A DNA stretch of 64,000 nt from Phalacrocorax aristotelis (Eukaryota > Chordata > Aves > Suliformes > Phalacrocoracidae). The notes beneath the pieces are model-generated. The model ran no database searches, was not told the DNA's origin, and worked only from the letters and a program-made list of their open reading frames with translations. The stretch spans positions 11,356,501-11,420,500 of the forward strand of contig NC_134281.1 of assembly GCF_949628215.1 (NCBI RefSeq), in the 5' to 3' direction. Positions 14,901 to 24,246 of the stretch are shown in pieces; position 1 is the first letter of the stretch, and every line of letters starts with the position of its first letter. A program made the translations under genes and the position numbers.

Positions 14901-17900
14901 CCAGCCCTGTGCCACCAGACACCTCTGGTTTGCATGGCTGAATAAACCAAACGCTTTCGATCTCCTTTCATAAGAGGAGATTATCACCTAAGCACTTAAT
15001 TATCTTGTAGCTTTTCTCTGCACGTGTCCCAGTTCAAACTCTTTTCTTTTCCTTACACGTAGATGGCTGGGACTGTGCAAGGGCTTCCAGCCACCCCGGG
15101 GTGCACAGCAGTTCCCATCAGCCAGAGTCTGCACACCACCACATACCACACTGCCCAATCTCACCTTGTAGCCCCTGGTGCTGGCATTTGCATCTTTGTG
15201 TCAGCTGCTAATTACCTAAATACCCACTGGCTGTTGCACCCAGGCCACTACAGCAGGTTTTAAGCAGGTCTTGAGCACCTTCCAGAGCTGCCTTGTCCCT
15301 TCATGCCTCTCAAGAGCTGGTGGTTTCCCTTTAACTGAGGCTTATCCACTAAATTTTTTCTCAGCTTTTTTCATATTACATGACAACTTCCACTGAAAAG
15401 CTTTGTTTGAATCTACAGAAAGGCCACAGCACTGCCTTTATCTAAGAAGTCACCTACCTTATCCTAGCGTATTACTTTAGTCAGGTACAAGCTGCCTTTT
15501 ATAAAATCTTGTTCCATTTTATTACGTTTCCCTCCATGTCTTTGAGTACACTTTCCATTAAGGTCTATTCTAAAACCTTGCACAATATGAGAACAAATGA
15601 GTAAGCCCATAATTGCTCAGATCTTTCCTTGCTTCCTTCCAAAATTTATCTTTTTTAAATTACCCTGTTTTTTTACAGAAACAAAGCCTGTACAATCACT
15701 TTCTGCTTGTCTCTCCCTAATAGTTTTCAACTCTTTGACCAATTTCATCTAGAGTTCGATGGCAGGGCACAGCTCACTGAGATAATTAAGTCCCTGCAAG
15801 CTTCATGAAAATAGCTGGGCAGGAGGAGAGGAGTGCTCTGGAGCTCTGCAGCCTGTGAGCACACCTCTCTGGGGTGAGAGGTGCTGCAATGAAAAGCTGA
15901 GATAAATACTCCACGTGCAGGAATAGCTTCAGTTGGGCTCTCAGCTCCACTGACACCAAAGTCAATCAAATGCATTGGATCTGTAGCAAAAGAGGATTAA
16001 GTAATTGCAGAGGTCTTATAGTCACTTGTTGGAACATAGCTTTATTCTGGTTTTTCTCAGGCATGCAGTGCTAGTCCAGGACTCCAGAGTTTCAGTTATC
16101 CTGGCCTGGTGGCTTGGCAATACTTTGTTTTAGCGGGAGTGCTTTGCATCCTGTTTTGTTCCAACCGGCCGATGTTCCATCCCAGCCACACCATCTGTAC
16201 ACACCTTCCTGCACTGTTCACAGGGAAGACCAGACGTGTTTAGCAAACAGCTCATTCTCTCTGTCCTAATTTACGCTTTTAAAGGAAGACTTCCATAAGA
16301 CTGCTAAGGATTTTTCGCCTCCACATATGCTACAAACTGCATTCCCGTGAAATAGTGTAATAGGCACAGCAGTGGCTTCTACAAGGATAATTGCAGCTGC
16401 CTGGGGGAGTTATATTATTGTCCGATCATATATAACAAAATTTCCTATTTTTTATCAGTTTTTCAACAAGACTGACTGAAGCCAAGAGCATCTTGCTCCG
16501 ATTTAAAACCCTTCCAGGGGGTCTGTGCCCCTACAGGACACTGCCAGGGCCCCAGCTGCTTTCCAGCATCCCTGCTGCAGCTGTCCAAGTGCTGGGCACG
16601 GCTGCCCGGTTCAGAAGTTTTCTGGCCCCGTCTCTTCCTGCGTCCAACAACTGGAAATCCCAATTCTTTGCACACTCCTCCATAATTTCCCACTATCCCT
16701 TCAGGCAATTTTCCTTCGGTTACCAGCCTCCTGGGCATTTCTGTCATGTAGTCTCTGGTTGCACTTCTTAGCTATGAACCTCTTGCACCTCCTTGCCGTT
16801 ATCAGCAATACTGTTCATCCCATCACATGTTCAAGCTCCCGTTTACTGGTGACAGAAGAGGGTCAGTTACACCAGGGTGGGTCAGATATATTGAAGTCCC
16901 CCTCCCCTGGCCATGCCTTTTGTGAAGTTGGCATACAACTAAGCCTCAGCCTTCCTTGTATTGAGCCAACCAAGTTTTGCAGCTTCGCATAGCCGTTCAT
17001 CTCCAGCTGCCATATTAATAGAGCACAGTAAGTGAGCTTTGGCCTATACTCAGCATCTTATAAATTTCAAGTGCTTTGCATTAAACATCTACCCTATTGC
17101 TAATCGCTTGGGGCTCAGGGAGATCTCAGCAGGCGAATCACTCTGGCTGCACAGCACAGTGAATGCCAGGCTGTGGAGGAAGTAGCAATAGTATTGATAG
17201 TACTTTATTCACATTTACAAATGAAAGACCAAATGTGGTTTTTATTGATTTCCCTGTTTAGTGCAAGATGCTCTTCAAAGTCACTGTGGCTCGGTGCTGA
17301 AAGCTCTGACAGATAAAAGCCAAATGGAGCAGGCGCTGCTGGAGATGGAGAGGAGGCTTGCAGCCGTAAGTGCAGAAATTAATCTTTTATTCTGAATCTT
17401 TGTTCTGAATTTCTCCTGCTTCTTCAAAATATTAACTGAATATTAAATTGCCTTTGAATGGTGGATTATAAAGTAGACTGCTTATGTTGTAATGAAGGGG
17501 GAAAGATGTGTTAAAATGCTAATTCTAGGCCATATACTGATTGATGCTGACCCAAGTGCTGGTTAACAGTGCTGTAAGCTCTGGTGAAACCCTGGTCAGT
17601 AAGAGGGGAGCCCAACAGTGCCCTGTCGTGGCAGGCCACGATGGAGCACTGCTTCCTCACTCTGGCACATGCCTTCACTGGAGGAGGTGGTGCATTGTGT
17701 GCCTGCAAGGGGACAGCATCTTGCAGAAGTGCAGTGCCTTTTCCCTTCAGCTGGGTGGTTTTCCAGGGAGAGGAAAAAAGACCTCACAAAGAACAAGTGG
17801 GTGTGAAAGGCAAAACAGTGGACTGTCAGAGACCTCCTGGACAGGTCTGGTTTTTCCAGAGACCCTGCTGCAAGAATTCCTTCCAGCAAGGATGTGTTGT

Positions 17901-19480
17901 GCCAGCATGTGAGAAGGCAATGCTCCTGGGAGAGGGGGCACATAGGGGGTTAGGGGTATGCCCCAAACCTCTCACTTGTGTGGGACAATTTGAGAACATG
18001 TATTACACAGGGAGATACAAATTGGTGATCTTTAGGTCAATACCAAAATTAAGGGGTCTAACTGGCACATAGTACCTAAAAGTTTCTTGCTTGAATACTA
18101 TTATTGAACTTTTTAATATGTTGCTTACTGCTTCTACTCTGCTCACTGTCCCCCCAGAAAGATGTGGAGATTTTGGACATGAAATCCAGCATCCAGCTGC
18201 TGAAGGAGAGCCTGGAGTCGCTGCCAGCTCAGCTGAGTGATCAGCACCTGAAGCTGTGTGAAGAACTAGGCTTCCTGAAGCTCCCTAATGCCTTAGCTGA
18301 GCTGCACACATCCATTTCCAGTGCCAGAGCCCCCCCCCACATGGCAGATAACTCTTCCCAGACATCCCCTGGCCCATGCCAGGGCTGTGCTTTGGGTGAG
18401 GAGAACGTGCACCAGCCGTGTTGCCAAGGTGGGGGAGGTTGCGGCTCCTCAGCTGGGTCTCAGCCCCCCTGCATGGCAGTGCGGGAGCAGCACAGAGACC
18501 CCACCATGAGGAAGCAGGTGACTGGGGATGGCACATCTCAGCGTGACCTAAACACAGCTTCAGGAGGGAAAGTCAGCCCCATTGGTATGGCAGCATGTGG
18601 CAGAGAAAACTCCTCTTTGCAGGAGGTGAAGTATGGTTTGGAAACAGAGCGCTGTGCTAACCATCCTTGCACATGCTGCGCTAACAGTCACTTTTTGGGG
18701 GGTAGTCAGAAGAAACATTGTCCTGTACCGCAGGAGGTGCCTCCGCCAACTCCACTGAGGAAGGCGGTCAGGAGAGGCACCAGAGGGTTTGGACCCGTGA
18801 CACTGTCACAACAGAGGCAGCCTCAAGTTTGCCACCTTTCTGTACAAAAAGATACACCTGGGAGAAAAGACAATCAGCCGCCCACGGACAGTGAGGTGGA
18901 GAATGCAGCTGTAGGGAAGAAAGCAAAACAGAGGCCAGGAAGGATCCCCTGGAATAAGGCAATGGGGAGGAAGAAAACATGCCCCGCTACAAGAAAAGGT
19001 GAGCTCTCTCAGTGTGCTGACGGTGGGCTGAAGCAAAGGAAGGCAAACAGGATTATTGAGTTGGAAAGCTCCAGAAAAAATTGTTTTCCCAGGTACACGG
19101 TTGCTCTCAATTTAGGAAGCTCTAACCTGGTTTCTGCAGCTCCCAGTCAGCAGATCATTGGCAGTCCTCAGCCGAGGCTTCCAAAGACTTTCCCACCAGT
19201 GCCGTGCTCCAATAAAAGCCTGCAACAACTTAGAGACAAAAGAAAGAGAAGTTTGGAAATTAAAAAAAGAGCAAATGTTTCCAGTATGAAAAGGAACCTC
19301 TGGGATTCCTCTCCCCAGGAGAATATATTTCCCCTGCATAGCACAACAGGTGAAAAACAGATGAGCTGCTTCAGTCTCCAAAGCCCTGCAGCCTCCAAGA
19401 AACAACGTCCCATCAGTACACTGGCTCAGCAGAACATGGCCTGTTGCTCTTTAGTTTTTGATAGCGATTATTCTGATTGA
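5927..19480 (+). CDS. IHO1: Interactor of HORMAD1 1 (IHO1/CCDC36), 5' end missing
   Basis: IHO1 is a meiotic chromosome-axis protein that binds HORMAD1 and, with REC114 and MEI4, promotes programmed DNA double-strand breaks. Six coding exons stay in phase: 5927-6086, 7463-7620, 9435-9483, 10156-10243, 17262-17365 and 18158-19480 (stop), about 626 codons. Diagnostic peptides match mammalian IHO1 as I recall it: DYSSLSDSQLLFGSQFCPEN in the first exon, EPSIFTKYQTKP in the second, a heptad-rich helical segment in exons three to five, then LCEELGFLKLPNALAEL and SSQTSP at the start of the long last exon, and a short acidic C-terminus. The rest of the last exon is poorly conserved and basic, as is usual for this family. 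The first exon here begins with the third base of a codon, so at least one coding exon lies upstream. Introns are long (up to 7 kb), unlike the rest of the window. Confidence 0.9.
10244..17261 (+). other. Long IHO1 intron, no gene recognised
   Basis: This 7-kb AT-rich intron lies between exons whose phases join correctly (one base of a codon on the left, two on the right). I see no conserved coding exon, RNA gene or intact mobile element in it. The segment around 15240-15600 has the look of an old, decayed interspersed repeat, but I cannot assign a family. Confidence 0.5.
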
Positions 19481-20760
19481 AGGGATCTGTTTTGTGTTTG
19501 GAGTCCTCAGCGCAGGCTCAGCCCTCCCAGTTGCAGTTCATTCCTCCAGGTACGTTACCTGCTTAATCAGAGACAAGGCTCATGCCTGGATGTTGAGAGT
19601 GTTATTGCCCACTTTCCTACGTTGTGAGGGACCACGTGGGATCTGAAGGGAAGCTCTCCCATAGCTTGCGAAGCAGATGGGATCTGTATTATTTACCTTC
19701 CTTCTCCCAGAAGAGGTGCCCCGAGCTCCAATTACCATCGTATTTATGCAGCAGAGAAGCACCTGCAGCATCTGCCAAGATGCTCACTGGGGAGGAGAGG
19801 GCTGGCAGAGCACAGACACACAGCTCAATTAGATTAAGCATTGAGATCTGCCTGAAACTTTTCAACTAGATTGATGTAATAATATCTCTGTGGCCAGAGG
19901 TTCTACTCAGTTTCTCACTTGCAGTTTCTGTTTTTCTTTGTATATCTAAAAGTTCAGCTTTTAACTCCCTAGGCAGTAGTAGTTGGTGATTGATTTCCAG
20001 AGTGGTTGATTTCCATAAGGTTCAGATTTGTCCCAGGAGTTGTATGTGAGCTTTGGACAGGGACAGGTTTATCAGAGGAAAACCAAATCCCAACATCTTA
20101 GGTTCATCGACTGTTGCATTTCTTCTTCTTTTAGGCTGAATTTTCTTCATTTTTCTTGAATTTTCTGAAAATTCAGGAAATTATTTTGTTTCTACTTTAT
20201 TTGCCTCTAGTATTGCTCAGCTCATCGAGCAATTCTCCAGCACAAGCTTTTCGAGGGCAGTGGTTCTCAAACAGAGGCCAAAAGATATGACATTCAGATT
20301 CAGCAGCTGAAGTCACTGATAGATAGTTCTCATCCTTTAGAAACCTGTACCTCTCTAGCAAGGAGTTGCTCCAAAATTTTCAAGTCAGAAAGGACCGGCC
20401 CGCTTGCCCAATCTGCTGTATACAGCAGCAACGTTGTTGGGCAGCCCCACCCCACCCCCCCCACGAACAACTCATTCAGGGTACCCAGCTGCGACTCTCA
20501 TCTTCCACTGTCTCAGATATTTGTATCGTGTTTGATTTTTGATCTGGGATGTTACTAGCAGAAGAAGCACATCAGTGCTGACAAAGCAGGTTGATCGCCA
20601 TGAATCCAACCAGTCCTGCTTTGTCCTCCTGTGGGGGAAGACTAGGATCCCTTTTCCCTGGCTTTAATAAACTCATTGTGTCTTCACAAAAGTCCAGCGT
20701 CTTTGTATTGGGTCTTCGGGAGAGGGAAGATCCTATTTCAGCGGGTAAGCAGGCGGCTGC
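19481..20760 (+). other. IHO1 3' flank / probable 3' UTR
   Basis: Nothing coding is recognisable between the IHO1 stop codon and the sharp rise in GC content near 20.8 kb. A canonical AATAAA lies at 20666-20671, followed by a T/G-rich stretch, which makes it the best candidate for the IHO1 poly(A) signal; this would give a 3' UTR of about 1.2 kb. Confidence 0.4.
20666..20671 (+). promoter_or_regulatory. Candidate IHO1 poly(A) signal (AATAAA)
   Basis: A canonical AATAAA hexamer lies 1.2 kb after the IHO1 stop, with TTGTGTC and TTTGTATTGG downstream as possible GU-rich elements. It is also the last such hexamer before the GC-rich block begins. The assignment to IHO1 is by position only. Confidence 0.4.
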
Positions 20761-20799
20761 TCTGTAGCTGTTTAACTCTCCTGGATTGTGGAACTGGGA

Positions 20800-22250
20800 G
20801 GATTGAGTTTTTTCCGCTCCTTTCTGATGTTTAAAGAAGGAAACCTCTGCCCTTCCAGTTTAAACATGGGTTCTGTGAGGTTAATTGGCAAGGAAGAGGT
20901 GGCAGAGGCAGCTGTGGGGAGCCCCCAGAGCCTTGGGACTCCCCCAGGTCAGCGGAGGGGCTGGGTGACAGCTGCCAGCAGCAGCAGCCATTCATTTCGC
21001 CTTGCCCTCCCGTACCCGCCTCCCTAGCATCCCCAGCACGGCCTCTCCTGGGCAAAACCTGCTCCGTGATGCTTGCCACTGCCGGGGGTCTGCACGGTGG
21101 ACAGGCGCAGGCCCCTGCGCAGCCCCGGGCCCTGACGCTCACCCAGGCTGTGCTGCAGTGAGCTCGGCAGCACATGGCTGAGCTTGGAGGGACCTCTGGA
21201 GGTGCCTGCCGCAAGCCCCTGTGCCGAGCCAGAGCGAGCCCGGCACCCAGAAGATGGAGTCCCTGTGCCGTGGGGTACAACGCAGGGCTGCCCTGGGGAC
21301 CCCTGCATCCCCACCCCCCACCCCTTCCCCAGGCACACGGTGGCACACAGTGGGGTCGTGAACAAAATCCCCAGAGAAAGGAAGTGTAACCGCACCCTGG
21401 CCCCACGCCTTGTCCCACTCAGGGTCTCCTCATGGGTTTTTGCTACCAGCAAAAGCATTTGTCCCAGTGTTGCCACGACCATGGCAACTCCTCACCAAGC
21501 TTTACTAGACAAAAATGGAAGAGTGTGTGTGCTGCTGGCTCTGCCGGCTGGGAGCCACCACACTCCTGTGGAACCCAGTGGCCTTCCCGCAGCACTGTGC
21601 CCGTACCCCGGCGGAGTAGATCCCATCTCCCAGCACACACGGCCGCCAAGCGCGCCATCTCCGGCTCTCTGTTGGTGCCAGCCATGCCACCAGGCATGCA
21701 GCACCCTGCACATGTGGCTTCTCTGGCCTTCACCACCGTGGGGCTGCCAGCACCTGTGTTTGTGGGGTCTCATCCCCACCCTTCACCAACGCTCCCCGGG
21801 AAAGATGCCTGGGGTGCTCCCCGCCAGCAGCATAGCCAAGGGGGACTGCAGAGGGCATGGGGCAGCACCATAAATCACATGCAGTTGTCATGAAAATGCA
21901 AAGCTGGACTCCAGGTTTTTTGTGGGCACTTAATTGGGGCAATTTTCTCCTGAACTGGGGTTTTGTCTTTCTTCCTTGGGGAAGAGCCTGGGAAAAGAGG
22001 GAGACAGTGGCTAAAAGCTGGTGAAACCCAGGTGGCTGCGGGCACAGGGGTTTGAAAGCACAGGTGGCATCCTCTGCCCGGCGTCCTTGGCTGCGCAGGC
22101 AAGCAGGCAGCCACTGCGGCAGCACGGAGTGGGGTGCTCATCCTTTCATCTGCCAGTGACTCAGTTGGCAGAGGAGGAAACCGCTGACAGCACCAGGGAT
22201 GTGGAGGTGGCTGCTGCACCCGTGCCTCATGCTCAAGGCACCCCGACGAC
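20800..22250. other. GC-rich intergenic stretch, no gene recognised
   Basis: This stretch lies just inside the GC-rich half of the window. Many long open frames exist on both strands, as expected where stop codons are rare, but none resembles a known protein or has a consistent exon chain. It includes the first copy of a 46-bp direct repeat (21987-22032). Confidence 0.4.
21987..22032 (+). repeat. 46-bp direct repeat, copy 1
   Basis: A 46-bp block starting CCTGGGAAAAG and ending GAAACCCAGG recurs at 23318-23363 with only two substitutions and no gap. The flanks of the two copies do not match. Both copies lie upstream of PRRT3. Confidence 0.85.
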
Positions 22251-23317
22251 TGCGGTGTCTGGGGCACAGCCAGCTCCCTCCCCACGGCCCCACGGCACGC
22301 TCAGCACCGCAGGGTGAGGTCAGCCGGCTATGGCACAGCGTGGTGCTGGCAGTGCCCAGCACGGTGCAGGCTCGCCAGCCGCCCCCGGGCTCTGCTGCTG
22401 CCCAGCTCTCCCCGCATGCGGCCTCCCCGGCGCTAATCCCTGGATTAGCTGCCTGCCCTGCCTGCTTTGTGGGAGCCAGCACGCCGGCATTGCCCAAATT
22501 CCCCGGCCCCTGTGCTCAGCCGGCTGCCGCAGCCCCCTCGGCCCCGCTGTCCGCGCCCAGCAGCGCGGAGGGGTGGACCAGGGCCCAGGAACGCGCCCGC
22601 GGTGAGCCCGGCCTGGGCACGATGCCCCCGGGGACGGAGGGGTGTCGAGGACCGGGGCACTGCGTGCTGCTGCCGGCGTGGCGCTGCCGTGGAGGGGCCT
22701 GAGGTGCCTCATGTCCCCGCTGTCCTGCGCGAGAGGAGAGCGATTGCCGTGACAGGGGTTTGCCAGGGCTGCGGCAGCTCAGGTACGGCCTGAGGGAGCC
22801 CGGGGTTCAGGCAGGGAGCCGGGGTGCATCACGGCCCTGAGTCGGTGTGACTTCGTGGTGCTGCGGCCGTGCCGATGCCAGCCCGAGCCCTAACAGGACG
22901 GGCAGCTCTCCAGCGGGACAATTAGCTGATTAGCTAATTACCTGCACCTCGGCAGGGTCCCAGAGGCCAGCGGCTGCCAGGGTGCTGCGTGCTTCGTGCA
23001 GGGCAGGCAGGAGGCGGGGGGCAGGGGGGTGCCAGGACCACCCACGGACCTTCCCGGGGACCCTGCTGGGGCCCACAGCCCACGCCGCCTGCCCCACGGC
23101 TGCCCTAAGACCGGGCGCAGCGACAGCCCCCCACTGGGGGCTGCCTGCTCCCGGGGAGGGCGCCTGCCCGCCCCACAGGCAGCATCCCCCTGCTGTGCCC
23201 TGCCCCGTGGGGACCTGCCCCGGTGGCCCAGGAGGCCACGCCCCGTGGGACCCGCCCCACGGGGGTCCTGCCCCAGGGGACCCCACCCGAGCTGAGCCCC
23301 ACGGAGGACCCACTACA

Positions 23318-23363
23318 CCTGGGAAAAGGGGGAGACAGTGGCTAAAAGCTGGCGAAACCCAGG
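23318..23363 (+). repeat. 46-bp direct repeat, copy 2
   Basis: This is the second copy of the block at 21987-22032, in the same orientation and 1331 bp downstream, with two single-base differences. Confidence 0.85.
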
Positions 23364-23508
23364 GCGGCCCCGGGAGCCCCACGCCCCCCCACCCCCTCCC
23401 GGTGCCGGGCGGGTTCCCGCGCGGGTGCCCGCGGCTCGGGGCGGCGCGTGACCGGCTGCCGCCGCCGCTACCGCCCGCTCCGCCGCAGAGCCCGGCCCGC
23501 CCGCCCAC

Positions 23509-23538
23509 ACCGGCACCGGCACCGGCACCGGCACCGGC
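23509..23538 (+). repeat. (ACCGGC)5 hexanucleotide tract
   Basis: Five uninterrupted copies of ACCGGC lie in the CpG island upstream of PRRT3. The tract ends at a possible splice donor (CAG then GTCAGC), so it may lie at the end of a 5' non-coding exon. Confidence 0.85.
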
Positions 23539-23776
23539 AGGTCAGCGGGGGGGCTACGGCCGGCACCGGGGGCCTCCCGGGCTGCGGCGGGCGGCGGGAG
23601 GGGGCTGGCGGCACCGCGGCCCGAGCACCGGGCACCGAGCACCGGGCCCCGAGCAGCGCTCCAGACGGGGTCCGCGGGATGCGGCCGGCGGCACCGGCCC
23701 CGCTCCGGTCCTGCGGGGCAGCCCCGCCGGCTCCCGCACCCGCACCGCGGGGCTGCCGCCGCCGCCGCAGCCGGGC

Positions 23777-23805
23777 GGCCCCGGCCCCGGCCCCGGCCCC
23801 GGCCC
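23777..23805 (+). repeat. (GGCCCC)n hexanucleotide tract
   Basis: There are four full copies and one partial copy of GGCCCC on the plus strand, that is GGGGCC on the minus strand, inside the CpG island upstream of PRRT3. Confidence 0.85.
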
Positions 23806-24246
23806 GGCGGGGCTGAGCCGCGTGTGTGGCGGGGACGGCGGCGGGGCGCACCGGGCCGGGCATCCCCCGGGATGCAGCCGGGGACGCGCCAAGGTGATCG
23901 GTGCGCGCCGGAGCGGGGCTGCCGGCAGCGGGGACATCGGGAGGGACACCGGGGAGGGGACACGGGGGATGCTGGGGGTAGGGACCACTAGGAACCGCCA
24001 GCATCGGGGCCACTGGGAATGGGGCCACTGGCAGCAGAGACAAGGGGGATGGGAACACTGGGAACAGGGCCCATGGCCAGCCCGGGCAAAGATAGCCCAG
24101 CCGCTGGCTCTGTCCCCGGGCAGTGGGTTGCTGTAGGCATCGCAGCCCCACGGCCGCTGGGGTGAGCCCCCCTGGGCAGCCGCTGCAGGCCTTGGCTCAC
24201 TAAGACCCCTGTCCCCGCAGGGCGCAGGGCCAACTGGGCACTCACC

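Larger units (their letters stand above)
22250..24220 (+). promoter_or_regulatory. CpG island and probable PRRT3 promoter / 5' UTR region
   Basis: This is a dense run of CG dinucleotides and G/C tracts immediately upstream of PRRT3. The PRRT3 start codon at 24247 follows a good splice acceptor (CCCCGCAG ending at 24220), so at least one 5' non-coding exon should lie in this island. The island also holds two hexanucleotide tracts and the second copy of the 46-bp direct repeat. The borders given are judged by eye. Confidence 0.55.

Noticed and set aside
20380-20760. Possible LTR-like end with AATAAA near the IHO1 3' flank
   Set aside because: No paired terminal repeat, primer-binding site or internal genes were seen. 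A plain 3' UTR with a poly(A) signal explains it.
22982-24136. 384-codon open frame on the plus strand in the CpG island
   Set aside because: Low-complexity Gly/Pro/Ala/Arg composition caused by lack of stops in GC-rich DNA. Frames on the other strand are equally long.
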